Shown in pieces: positions 26,568 through 34,382 of a stretch of DNA of 50,928 bases. This DNA comes from an uncultured Lachnospiraceae bacterium (lineage in GTDB: Bacteria > Bacillota > Clostridia > Lachnospirales > Lachnospiraceae). A program made the translations under genes and the position numbers. Position 1 is the first letter of the stretch, and every line of letters begins with the position of its first letter. Below the pieces are notes generated by a model, which was not told the origin of the DNA, ran no database searches, and was given only the letters and a program-made list of their open reading frames with translations. Location: contig CANDAG010000027.1 in the NCBI GenBank assembly GCA_947382625.1, positions 1 to 50,928 on the forward strand, read 5' to 3'.

Positions 26568-27998
26568 ATGGCAAAGCAATATGAAACGGTGATCGGACTG
26601 GAGGTCCATGTGGAACTGGCCACCAGGACCAAGATTTTCTGTGGCTGCTCCACAGCCTTTGGCGGGGAGCCTAATACCCATACATGCCCGGTCTGTACGG
26701 GCATGCCCGGATCCCTTCCGGTTTTGAATAAACAGGTGTTGGAGTATGCGGTGGCAGTAGGACTTGCCACGGGCTGCACCATTACCCGTAACTGTAAATT
26801 TGACCGGAAAAATTATTTTTATCCGGATAATCCCCAGAACTATCAGATTTCCCAGCTTTATCTTCCTATCTGCAGGGACGGAAAAGTGGAGATCGAGACG
26901 GAAGCGGGAAGGAAATTTGTGGGGATCCACGAGATCCATATGGAGGAGGATGCCGGGAAGCTGATCCACGACGAGTGGGAGGACTGCTCCCTGGTGGATT
27001 ACAACCGCTCCGGCGTACCCCTTATCGAGATCGTGTCGGAGCCGGATATGCGAAACAGTCAGGAGGTCATTGCCTACCTGGAAAAGCTTCGTATGACCAT
27101 CCAGTATCTGGGGGCTTCCGACTGTAAGCTTCAGGAAGGCTCCATGCGGGCGGATGTGAATCTTTCTGTCCGGGAGGTGGGAGCAGAGGAATTCGGTACC
27201 CGTACGGAAATGAAGAACCTGAACTCCTTTAAGGCCATTGCCAGGGCCATTGAGGGAGAGCGGGAGCGGCAGATCGATCTGCTTGAGAGCGGAGAAAAGG
27301 TGGTTCAGGAGACCAGAAGATGGGATGATAATCTGGGAGAGTCCTACGCCATGAGAAGCAAGGAGGACGCTCAGGATTACCGTTATTTTCCGGATCCCGA
27401 TCTGGTGCCTGTTGTTTTAGATGACGATTTCCTGGCACAGATCCGGGCGAAGCAGCCGGAGTTTCGGGAGGAAAAAATGCTCCGCTACAAACAGGAATTT
27501 GAAATTCCCGATTACGATATTGACATTATTACCGGAAGCAAGCATATGGCGGATCTTTTTGAGGCCACAGTGGTGTTGGGAAGCCAGCCCAAAAAGGTAT
27601 CCAACTGGCTGATGGGAGAGACCCTGCGGCTTTTAAAGGAAAAGGATATGGATCCCGAGGATATCTGCTTTTCACCGGAAAATCTTGCAAAGCTCATTGC
27701 ACTGACAGACGGAAAGGTGATCAACAATTCCGTAGCCAAGGAAGTGTTTGAGTTGATGTTTGAAAAGGATATGGATCCGGAAAAATATGTGGATGAGAAG
27801 GGGTTAAAGACGGTAAACGACGAGGGTGCCCTTCGGAAGACAGTAGAGGAAGTCATTGCCGCCAATCCTCAGTCCGTGGCAGATTACAGGAACGGAAAGG
27901 AAAAGGCCATCGGATTTTTAGTGGGACAGACTATGAAGGCCATGAAGGGGAAGGCTGACCCGGGGATGGTGAATCAGGTTTTGCGGGAGTTTTTATAA
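26568..27998 (+). CDS. gatB: Aspartyl/glutamyl-tRNA amidotransferase subunit B
   Basis: 476 aa, the usual length when started at MAKQYETVIGLEVHVEL. GatB activates the mischarged tRNA with ATP and receives ammonia from GatA; the signature NYFYPDNPQNYQISQ, the Zn-binding Cys cluster (FCGCSTAF, CPVC) and the C-terminal YqeY-like tRNA-binding domain are present. An in-frame TTG (26544) and ATG (26556) lie upstream, but AAAGGAG at 26548-26554 is too close to the latter, so 26568 is preferred. Confidence 0.96.
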   Translation: MAKQYETVIGLEVHVELATRTKIFCGCSTAFGGEPNTHTCPVCTGMPGSLPVLNKQVLEYAVAVGLATGCTITRNCKFDRKNYFYPDNPQNYQISQLYLPICRDGKVEIETEAGRKFVGIHEIHMEEDAGKLIHDEWEDCSLVDYNRSGVPLIEIVSEPDMRNSQEVIAYLEKLRMTIQYLGASDCKLQEGSMRADVNLSVREVGAEEFGTRTEMKNLNSFKAIARAIEGERERQIDLLESGEKVVQETRRWDDNLGESYAMRSKEDAQDYRYFPDPDLVPVVLDDDFLAQIRAKQPEFREEKMLRYKQEFEIPDYDIDIITGSKHMADLFEATVVLGSQPKKVSNWLMGETLRLLKEKDMDPEDICFSPENLAKLIALTDGKVINNSVAKEVFELMFEKDMDPEKYVDEKGLKTVNDEGALRKTVEEVIAANPQSVADYRNGKEKAIGFLVGQTMKAMKGKADPGMVNQVLREFL

Positions 27999-28025
27999 AG
28001 TTACCTTTTATAAGTACACCAGCAG

Positions 28026-28185
28026 CCGCCCGAACAAGTGTAAAATTCTACGTCGCCGCGCTCCCGCTCTACAAAAGCAAACGCTGCGCTTATTGCAACA
28101 GCGGACGCTAAGCTCGTGAAAAAACCTCGCTAAGCGCCGGTGTTTTTGAAAGGGCTCCTTAAGACTTTTGCACTTGTTCGGGCTG
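28026..28185. repeat. About 160-bp inverted-repeat element downstream of gatB
   Basis: Ends are near-perfect inverted copies: GCCCGAACAAGTGTAAAA from 28028 and, on the opposite strand from 28183, GCCCGAACAAGTGCAAAA. The interior contains further partial palindromes (around AAACGCTGCGC and GTGAAAAAACC). No protein is supported in either strand. It could be a non-autonomous mobile element or a structured RNA at the gatB 3' end. Confidence 0.55.
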
Positions 28186-28253
28186 GTTTTCTGTCCTGGT
28201 GGTAAAAAAGTAACGTTATAAACAGTGTTCCTGATTTTTTTCATCACATCCTC

Positions 28254-28282
28254 TTGCCATCCACCGGACTTTGTGATACAAT
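28254..28282 (+). promoter_or_regulatory. Promoter of the threonine-branch operon
   Basis: TTGCCA (28254-28259), 17-base spacer, TACAAT (28277-28282). It gives a start near 28290, about 57 bases before the ATG of the ACT gene, and rules out the longer reading of that gene. Confidence 0.7.
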
Positions 28283-28346
28283 TTCTCCCGTTGACAGACA
28301 AATGTCCACGACACAAAAACAAATACGTTGTTTGACGAGGGAGGAT

Positions 28347-28784
28347 ATGGGAACCAAATATTTTGTGGTAAAGGAACAGGCAGTACCGGAGGTGCTCCTT
28401 AAGGTGGTGGAGGCCAAAAAGCTTCTGGACACCGGAAGGGTGCAGACGGTCAATGAGGCGGCAGATAAGGTAGGCATCAGCCGCAGCTCTTTTTATAAGT
28501 ATAAGGATGATATTTTTCAGTTTCATGACAATGCCCAGGGTGTCACCATCACATTAACCTTTCAGATGGAGGACGAGCCGGGGCTTTTGTCGGAGGTGCT
28601 GAACATCATTGCCGGGTTTCAGGCGAATATCCTGACCATCCATCAGAGTGTCCCCATCAATGGCGTGGCATCCTTGAGCTTAAGCGTCCAGGTGCTTCCC
28701 ACCACAGGTGAGATTTCGGATATGGTGGAGGCCATGGAAGGGCACAGAGGTGTAAGAAACGTAAAAATATTGGCGAAGGCGTGA
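28347..28784 (+). CDS. ACT domain protein of the PheB/UPF0735 family
   Basis: 145 aa. The N-terminal half is a helix-turn-helix-like segment (VNEAADKVGISRSSFYKYKD), and the C-terminal half an ACT domain (GVTITLTFQMEDEPGLLSEVLNIIA), the usual PheB layout. ACT domains bind amino acids; position ahead of hom, apgM and lysC suggests sensing of an aspartate-family amino acid and local regulation, which is inference. ATG 28347 is set by GAGG at 28337-28340 and the conserved MGTKYFVVKEQAVPEV opening. Confidence 0.88.
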   Translation: MGTKYFVVKEQAVPEVLLKVVEAKKLLDTGRVQTVNEAADKVGISRSSFYKYKDDIFQFHDNAQGVTITLTFQMEDEPGLLSEVLNIIAGFQANILTIHQSVPINGVASLSLSVQVLPTTGEISDMVEAMEGHRGVRNVKILAKA

Positions 28785-28804
28785 TCAGCAGACGGTCGAA
28801 AATG

Positions 28805-28935
28805 TACAGAACGATGATTGCGGAACTGGAATCAGCAATCATCCGAAAGTGCACAACTCGATTTATGTGAGCGAAGCGAGCAGAAATTGAGTTAGAGGAA
28901 GGTGTACTGAAGGATGATTGCGGAACTTAAAATAG
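28805..28935. repeat. Repeat cluster upstream of hom
   Basis: GATGATTGCGGAACT occurs twice in direct order (28814 and 28913 regions) and part of it once inverted (GCAATCATCC near 28833-28842). Between them lies a hairpin of arms AACTCGATTT and AAATTGAGTT (28855-28893) around GAGCGAAGCGAGC. It fills the 164 bases between the ACT gene and hom. Confidence 0.55.
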
Positions 28936-28948
28936 GAGGAAATGAAGA

Positions 28949-30154
28949 ATGATCCAGGTTGCGGTAATGGGCTACGGCACTGTGGGAAGTGGTGTGGTAG
29001 AGGTGATTGAAAAAAATAAAGAAGAGATCAACAAGAAATCCGGCGAGGACATTGAGATCAAATATATATTGGATCTGCGGGAATTTCCCGGGGATCCTTA
29101 CGAAAATAAGGTGGTTCATGATGTGGAGCAGATTTTAAACGATCAGGATGTGAAGATCATCTGCGAGACCATGGGCGGGATCAAGCCGGCCTATGATTTC
29201 ACCAAAAGGGCGCTGCTTGCAGGGAAGAGTGTGTGTACCTCCAACAAGGAGCTGGTGGCTACCCATGGGCCGGAGCTTATAAGGATTGCCCATGAGAACA
29301 AATGTAATTATCTTTTTGAGGCCAGCGTAGGCGGCGGGATCCCTATTATCCGTCCCTTGAATTATTCTCTGACAGCGGAAAAGGTAGACGCCATTACGGG
29401 AATCCTGAACGGCACCACCAATTATATCCTTTCCAAGATGGAAAAGGAGGGGGCCGGATTTGAGGAGACCCTTAAGGAAGCCCAGGAAAAGGGCTATGCC
29501 GAGAGAAATCCTGAGGCAGATGTGGAAGGGTATGACGCCTGCCGGAAGATTGCTATCCTCTCCTCCCTTATGTGCGGTAAAAATGTGAAATATCAGGATA
29601 TCTATACGGAAGGGATCACAAAGATCACAGAGGCGGATTTTGTGTACGCTCATGCCTGTGGAAAGACCATTAAGTTGCTGGCAAGAAGCTGGGAGGATAA
29701 GGACGGGAGCTTTTATGCCATGGTAGCTCCTTTTATGATCAGTAAGACCCATCCTCTTTTTATGGTAAACGGAGTATTTAATGCGGTTTGTGTTCACGGG
29801 AATATGTTAGGCGATTCCATGTATTACGGGAGGGGAGCCGGAAAGCTTCCCACTGCCAGCGCAGTGGTGTCGGATGTGGTGGATTGTGCAAGGCATATCG
29901 GCAAGGTGATCATGTGCTTCTGGGATGCGGAGGATGTAGCGCTTACCGGGATTGAGGAGGCAAAGAGACGGTTCTTTGTGCGCGTGAGCACAGAGAAGGA
30001 AAGCAAAGCCCTTCAGGTGTTTGAGCAGGCCAGCGTCATCGAGGCGGATGTTCCGGGAGAATTTGCTTTTATCACAGAAGAGATGACGGAAAAGGAATTT
30101 AACAAAAAGGCCGAAGAGACAGGGATCATCAGCCGGATCCGGATAGAGGAGTGA
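28949..30154 (+). CDS. hom: Homoserine dehydrogenase
   Basis: 401 aa, NAD(P)-binding Rossmann start (VAVMGYGTVGSGVVEV), catalytic-core segments TSNKELVATHG, EASVGGGIPIIRPL and GILNGTTNYILSKME, and the conserved GYAERNPEADVEGYDA. It reduces aspartate semialdehyde to homoserine, the branch point to threonine and methionine. It is a shorter form that seems to lack the C-terminal ACT domain found in Bacillus enzymes (about 430 aa); the free ACT protein upstream may compensate. AGGAGG precedes ATG 28949. Confidence 0.95.
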   Translation: MIQVAVMGYGTVGSGVVEVIEKNKEEINKKSGEDIEIKYILDLREFPGDPYENKVVHDVEQILNDQDVKIICETMGGIKPAYDFTKRALLAGKSVCTSNKELVATHGPELIRIAHENKCNYLFEASVGGGIPIIRPLNYSLTAEKVDAITGILNGTTNYILSKMEKEGAGFEETLKEAQEKGYAERNPEADVEGYDACRKIAILSSLMCGKNVKYQDIYTEGITKITEADFVYAHACGKTIKLLARSWEDKDGSFYAMVAPFMISKTHPLFMVNGVFNAVCVHGNMLGDSMYYGRGAGKLPTASAVVSDVVDCARHIGKVIMCFWDAEDVALTGIEEAKRRFFVRVSTEKESKALQVFEQASVIEADVPGEFAFITEEMTEKEFNKKAEETGIISRIRIEE

Positions 30155-30161
30155 CAGGGCC

Positions 30162-31382
30162 ATGAGTAAGAAAAAATATGTGGTGGTCTTAGGGGACGGC
30201 ATGGCAGACGAGCCTATAGCGTCCTTAGGCGGAAAGACTCCCTTAGAATATGCAAAGACTCCGGCCATGGACAGACTCAGCCAAAGGGCAGAGATCGGCA
30301 TGGTGCAGACCATTCCGGAGGGGATGAAGCCGGGGTCTGATACGGCGAATCTTGCGGTTCTGGGCTATGATCCCAGGGTTTATTATTCCGGACGTTCTCC
30401 CCTGGAGGCGTTGAGTATCGGGGTTCCCATGAAGGATACGGATGTGGCGTTGCGCTGCAATATCGTGACACTTTCGGAAGAGAATGTGCCCTTTGAAGAG
30501 CAGACGATCATCGACCACAGCTCGGGAGAGATCAGTACGGAAGAATGTGCGGTCCTGCTGGAGGCTGTAAAGGCCGAGCTTCAAAACGAAACCTACCGGT
30601 TTTATGTGGGAACCAGCTACCGGCATTGCCTGATCTGGGACAGGGGAGAGGCAACTTGGCTTTCCCAGCCCCACGATGTGTTAGGGCAGGTGATCGCTCC
30701 CCATCTTCCAAAGGATGAAAATCTTTTGCGGATGATGAAAAGAAGTTATGATATTCTGAAAGATCATCCAATAAATATAGAAAGAAAGAAAAAAGGCCTT
30801 AACCCGGCCAACTGCTGCTGGTTCTGGGGAGCAGGGACGAAACCGGCTCTTTCTTCCTTTGAGGAAAAGAACGGATTAAAGGGCATGATGGTTTCAGCGG
30901 TGGATCTTCTGAAAGGAATTGCCGTGGGAGCAGGCATGGGCGTCGCCCAGGTAGAAGGCGCAAACGGCGGACTTCACACCAACTATGAGGGTAAGGTGCA
31001 GGCAGCCCTTGACGCCTTGAGGCTGGACTATGATTTTGTCTATATCCATGTGGAAGCGCCGGATGAGATGGGCCATCAGGGCAGTGTGGAAAAGAAGGTT
31101 CAGGCCATTGAATATTTAGACCAGAGAGTCATAGGGCCTCTGACCATGGCACTCGATGAGCAGGCAGTGGATTACCGTCTTCTGGTGATGCCGGATCATC
31201 CCACGCCCATCAGGGTGAGGACCCATACGGCGGAGAGTGTCCCTTATCTTTTGTACGACAGTGGGAAGGATTACGGCAAAGAGCGCCCGAACCTTCTTTA
31301 TAATGAGCGGGAAGCGGCAAAAAGTGAAATTTTTGTACCAAAAGGACACACTATTATTGACAAACTCTTAGAGAAAGAGTGA
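30162..31382 (+). CDS. apgM: ApgM-type phosphoglycerate mutase homologue, probable homoserine kinase
   Basis: 406 aa, alkaline-phosphatase superfamily (archaeal-type cofactor-independent phosphoglycerate mutase). Metal and catalytic motifs: VVLGDGMADEP, KPGSDTANLAVLGYDP (nucleophile Ser), HVEAPDEMGHQG and MPDHPTP. It begins 7 bases after hom and is followed by aspartokinase. No classical thrB is present, and members of this family in such clusters have been proposed or shown to act as homoserine kinases, so that role is more likely than glycolysis. This is inference from context. Confidence 0.88.
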   Translation: MSKKKYVVVLGDGMADEPIASLGGKTPLEYAKTPAMDRLSQRAEIGMVQTIPEGMKPGSDTANLAVLGYDPRVYYSGRSPLEALSIGVPMKDTDVALRCNIVTLSEENVPFEEQTIIDHSSGEISTEECAVLLEAVKAELQNETYRFYVGTSYRHCLIWDRGEATWLSQPHDVLGQVIAPHLPKDENLLRMMKRSYDILKDHPINIERKKKGLNPANCCWFWGAGTKPALSSFEEKNGLKGMMVSAVDLLKGIAVGAGMGVAQVEGANGGLHTNYEGKVQAALDALRLDYDFVYIHVEAPDEMGHQGSVEKKVQAIEYLDQRVIGPLTMALDEQAVDYRLLVMPDHPTPIRVRTHTAESVPYLLYDSGKDYGKERPNLLYNEREAAKSEIFVPKGHTIIDKLLEKE

Positions 31383-31528
31383 TAATGGACAGCGATGGCT
31401 GTAAAGCAGATATGCCTCACAGATGAGGGGCTTTACGGCTGTATGGAAAACGACAAAAACAAAAATTTTTGTCGTTCACTATACATAGAGAAGAGACAGA
31501 AAGAAGATGGATTGAGGAGACAGGTGTC
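31383..31528 (+). promoter_or_regulatory. Structured spacer between apgM and lysC
   Basis: Contains a stem GGCTGTAAAGC/GGCTTTACGGCT (about 31397-31442) around CCTCA-CAGA-TGAGG, and a second stem ACGACAAAAA/TTTTTGTCGT (31449-31474). The AAAAATTTTT core is not followed by a usual terminator tail. I looked for a lysine riboswitch or T-box and do not see one. Confidence 0.4.
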
Positions 31529-32848
31529 ATGAAGAAGGTAGTGAAGTTTGGCGGAAGCTCATTAGCCAGCGCGGAGCAGTTCCGGAAGGCAGGGGAGATC
31601 ATCCGCAGCGATAAGGAGAGGCGTTATGTGGTGCCCTCTGCACCGGGAAAAAGATTTGACGGTGATAATAAGGTTACGGATATGCTCTACGCCTGCTACC
31701 ATTTAGCGGAGGCAGGAAAGGATTTTAAGAAGGAGCTTTCAGAGATCAGGGATCGCTATCAGGAGATCATAGACGGTCTGGGGCTGACAGTTTCTCTAAA
31801 GGAAGAGTTTAAAACCATTGAGAAAAATTTCAGGGAAAAGGCCGGAGAAAACTATGCGGCCTCCCGGGGGGAATACTTAAACAGTATTCTCATGGCAGAT
31901 TATCTTGGCTTTACCTTTGTGGACGCCGCAGAGGTGATCCGTTTTAACGAAAAAGGAGATTTCGATTCCGAGCTCACCAATCTGATTCTGAGGGAGCGGC
32001 TTTCGGAACTGGACTATGCGGTGATACCCGGGTTTTACGGAGCATATGAAGACGGCAGGATTAAGACCTTTTCAAGAGGTGGCTCCGATATCACCGGATC
32101 TATTGTATCCAGGGCGGTGAAGGCTGAGGTCTATGAAAACTGGACCGATGTATCAGGCTTTCTCATTGCAGACCCCAGGATCATAGAAGATCCCGAGGGG
32201 ATCGATACCATCACCTACAGAGAACTCCGGGAGCTCTCTTATATGGGAGCAGGTGTTTTTCATGAGGAGGCAATCTTTCCGGTGAGGCGGGAAGGAATTC
32301 CCATCAATATCCGTAATACCAACCGGCCGGAGGATGACGGTACCTGGATCGTAGAGAGTACCTGCCAGAAATCCAAATATGTGATCACGGGAATTGCAGG
32401 CAAAAAGGGCTTTTGTGCTGTGAACATCGAAAAGTCTATGATGAATACCGAGATCGGTTTTGGCAGAAAGGTTCTGCAGGCTTTTGAAGATCACGGAATT
32501 TCTTTTGAACATATCCCCTCCGGGATCGATACTCTGACCGTTTTTGTACATCAGGATGAATTTATAGATAAGGAACAGAAGGTAGTATCCGCCATCCACA
32601 GACTGGCAGATCCGGACAGCATCGATATCGAGGCTGACCTTGCACTGATCGCAGTGGTGGGACGGGGCATGAAGTCCACAAGAGGAACGGCAGGCCGTAT
32701 TTTTTCCGCCCTTGCCCACGCCAACGTCAATGTAAAGATGATCGATCAGGGCTCCAGCGAGCTGAACATTATTATCGGCGTGGCGAATGAGGATTTTGAA
32801 GCGGCTATCAAGGCAATCTATACGATTTTTGTGATCGCGCAGCTATAA
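31529..32848 (+). CDS. lysC: Aspartate kinase
   Basis: 439 aa. Kinase domain opens MKKVVKFGGSSLASAEQF and includes FSRGGSDITGSIVSRAV and ENWTDVSGFLIADPRI; two ACT domains follow (about 305-439; GFCAVNIEKSMMN and LIAVVGRGMKSTRGTAG), implying feedback control by lysine or threonine. It phosphorylates aspartate at the head of the pathway. GAGGAG 9 bases before ATG 31529 sets the start; an in-frame upstream ATG (31469) lies in structured RNA and lacks a site. Confidence 0.95.
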   Translation: MKKVVKFGGSSLASAEQFRKAGEIIRSDKERRYVVPSAPGKRFDGDNKVTDMLYACYHLAEAGKDFKKELSEIRDRYQEIIDGLGLTVSLKEEFKTIEKNFREKAGENYAASRGEYLNSILMADYLGFTFVDAAEVIRFNEKGDFDSELTNLILRERLSELDYAVIPGFYGAYEDGRIKTFSRGGSDITGSIVSRAVKAEVYENWTDVSGFLIADPRIIEDPEGIDTITYRELRELSYMGAGVFHEEAIFPVRREGIPINIRNTNRPEDDGTWIVESTCQKSKYVITGIAGKKGFCAVNIEKSMMNTEIGFGRKVLQAFEDHGISFEHIPSGIDTLTVFVHQDEFIDKEQKVVSAIHRLADPDSIDIEADLALIAVVGRGMKSTRGTAGRIFSALAHANVNVKMIDQGSSELNIIIGVANEDFEAAIKAIYTIFVIAQL

Positions 32849-32900
32849 CAGCGGATGTCAGGCTTTGCCGACTATCCTTATATAAAAAAGAACGTACCTA

Positions 32901-32940
32901 AAGGGACATTTCGTATAAGGAAGTGTCCCTTGCTGTATTT
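32901..32940 (+). terminator. Probable terminator of the threonine-branch operon
   Basis: Perfect 8-bp stem AAGGGACA (32901-32908)/TGTCCCTT (32924-32931) followed by GCTGTATTTTGC. An alternative stem TCCTTATA/TATAAGGA (from 32875) overlaps it. Confidence 0.5.
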
Positions 32941-32984
32941 TGCGGTACTAAATTTGAGAAGATTCCGGTATTGGTACAGAATTA

Positions 32985-33548
32985 TTATACGGAATGTACG
33001 GAACGTTGTCTGCTGCTGACTACCTGGATATATTTTAAGGTCAGCTTCCAAAATCCCTTTCCGGCCAGGAAAAGGAGAATGCCAAGAAGGACTGAGAGGG
33101 GCAGCGCCAGTAAGGGATGTGCCGTCCAGGAACCAAACTGGAAGGAAACCCAGGGCACATCAAAGCCCATCAGAAATCCTGCCGCTTTGACCAGGCCGCT
33201 GACAGGTGCGATCACGCCGCAGACCAGAAGAGCACCGGCTAAAATGGTGGTAAAAGGAAGGATAAATATTCCTCCAAGTCCGGCAAGGCAGTAAAATAAA
33301 ATGGCATAGATGAGCCTTCGGAGAGAGAAGGCGGCACTTTGGGAGAGGGATTCCCCAAGATAGGCTCCGGCCAGCTCTTTGGGGTTGCCCAATCGTTCTG
33401 TGATCTGGTCTGAAGTGAGACAGTTCCCTGCTTTTAATTCCATCATCTGGCTTTTGATTTCATTAATGATATCTGTCCGTTCGCTTAATGGAAGCGGACG
33501 AAGATACCGGTCGATTTTTTCAAGATAAGCATTCATTATCTGATCCAT
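32985..33548 (-). CDS. HAAS/DUF1700 domain membrane protein
   Basis: 187 aa. The N-terminal HAAS domain (about 1-75; YLEKIDRYLRPLPLSERTDIINEIKSQM, quoted in part) binds regulators or membranes, followed by about four hydrophobic helices. HAAS proteins are almost always next to PadR repressors, as here, and the pair usually controls an envelope or transport function. It starts 55 bases after padR on the same strand. Confidence 0.85.
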   Translation of the reverse strand: MDQIMNAYLEKIDRYLRPLPLSERTDIINEIKSQMMELKAGNCLTSDQITERLGNPKELAGAYLGESLSQSAAFSLRRLIYAILFYCLAGLGGIFILPFTTILAGALLVCGVIAPVSGLVKAAGFLMGFDVPWVSFQFGSWTAHPLLALPLSVLLGILLFLAGKGFWKLTLKYIQVVSSRQRSVHSV

Positions 33549-33603
33549 ATTACACCTCTTTCATTTGACATAAGGACAGTTCGCGAAGCGTGCTGTCCGT
33601 TGC

Positions 33604-33981
33604 CTATTTTCTAAGCTCCGCAATGGCGGACAGAAGATGCTCCCATTCCGCTGACATCGCGGAAAGATATTCCGTCCCTTTATCCGTGACGGCATAATAT
33701 TTCCGCGGAGGAAGGCCCTCTGCTGTGTCCTGCCAGAAGGAGGAAAGATACCCTTCCTTCAAAAGCCTGCGCAGGAGAGGGTAGATCGTGCTTTCTTTGG
33801 CGGCGAGGATCGGCCACTTCTCCAACTGGCTGATGATGTCATAGCCATAGCAGGGCTTTTGGCGTATCATCAAAAGGATGCAGAATTCAAGTGTTCCCCG
33901 TTTGATCTGGGATTTCCATTCCTCGATGGAGACTTCATTCAATAGGTTGGCTTTCGAAGCATGATGTTGACTGCTGTTCAT
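33604..33981 (-). CDS. PadR family transcriptional repressor
   Basis: 125 aa. Winged-helix N-terminal PadR domain: IKRGTLEFCILLMIRQKPCYGYDI, here seen as GTLEFCILLMI then GYDIISQLEKW, ESTIYPLLRRLLKEGYL and the wing GLPPRKYYAVTDKG. ATG 33981 has GGAGGT 8 bases upstream; the frame extends further upstream without a ribosome site. Likely autoregulated: a palindrome overlaps its own -10. Confidence 0.9.
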   Translation of the reverse strand: MNSSQHHASKANLLNEVSIEEWKSQIKRGTLEFCILLMIRQKPCYGYDIISQLEKWPILAAKESTIYPLLRRLLKEGYLSSFWQDTAEGLPPRKYYAVTDKGTEYLSAMSAEWEHLLSAIAELRK

Positions 33982-34002
33982 AGGGATGTACCTCCGTTGA
34001 TA

Positions 34003-34037
34003 TAGTACATCGTACTGCATAGTATACGGAATGTCAA
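34003..34037 (-). promoter_or_regulatory. padR promoter with overlapping palindromic operator
   Basis: Minus strand TTGACA (34032-34037), 17-base spacer, TACGAT (34009-34014). The palindrome AGTACGATGTACT (34005-34017 region) covers the -10, and a partly similar TATACTATGCAGTAC overlaps the spacer. PadR proteins bind such inverted repeats, so this is the probable autoregulatory site. Confidence 0.65.
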
Positions 34038-34141
34038 CCCGGATTTTAGATGATTTTATACTATTCTTTTGAGTTGGAAACAAGATTTCAACAGTGCTAT
34101 AATTGTACAAAATACGGCGTGTAAGGAGGAACTCGCAAAAA

Positions 34142-34360
34142 ATGACAGAAGTGAAGTTTTATGATAGTGTAGATGATCAACTATTAAGGTTTGCAGTTAT
34201 TATAGCGAAAACAAAGGGTAAATGGGTATTTTGCAAGCATAAAGAAAGAGATACCTACGAAGTCCCGGGTGGACATAGAGAAAGCGGCGAAGATATTTCG
34301 GAAAGTGAGTATTCTGTATTGCAGGAGGAAATCCGCTGCGGACAAGCGGATTTCCTGTGA
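34142..34360 (+). pseudogene. Truncated Nudix hydrolase
   Basis: 72 codons from ATG 34142. It begins like a Nudix enzyme (RFAVIIAKTKGKWVFCKHKE, YEVPGGHRESGEDISE), reaching the first part of the Nudix box, then loses the REXXEE half: the frame runs into a perfect 12-bp hairpin (34326-34356) and stops. The full domain needs about 70 more residues, so this is a 3'-truncated gene. AAGGAGG lies about 14 bases upstream of the ATG. Confidence 0.75.
34326..34356. terminator. Perfect hairpin ending the Nudix remnant and the lipoprotein gene
   Basis: AGGAAATCCGCT (34326-34337)/AGCGGATTTCCT (34345-34356), 7-base loop. It lies 27 bases beyond the stop of the minus-strand lipoprotein gene and within the end of the plus-strand Nudix remnant. 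T-tracts are weak on both sides, so termination is likely but not certain. Confidence 0.5.
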
Positions 34361-34382
34361 TTGCGTATATGCGTCAGTGCGC

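Noticed and set aside
26265-26969. Minus-strand frame of 234 codons
   Set aside because: Antisense across gatA and gatB, both certain.
28008-28526. Minus-strand frame of 172 codons
   Set aside because: Runs through the inverted-repeat element, a promoter and the ACT gene; no ribosome site.
31383-31528. Lysine riboswitch before lysC
   Set aside because: The gap is 146 bases with two local stems, and I do not find the conserved lysine-riboswitch core.
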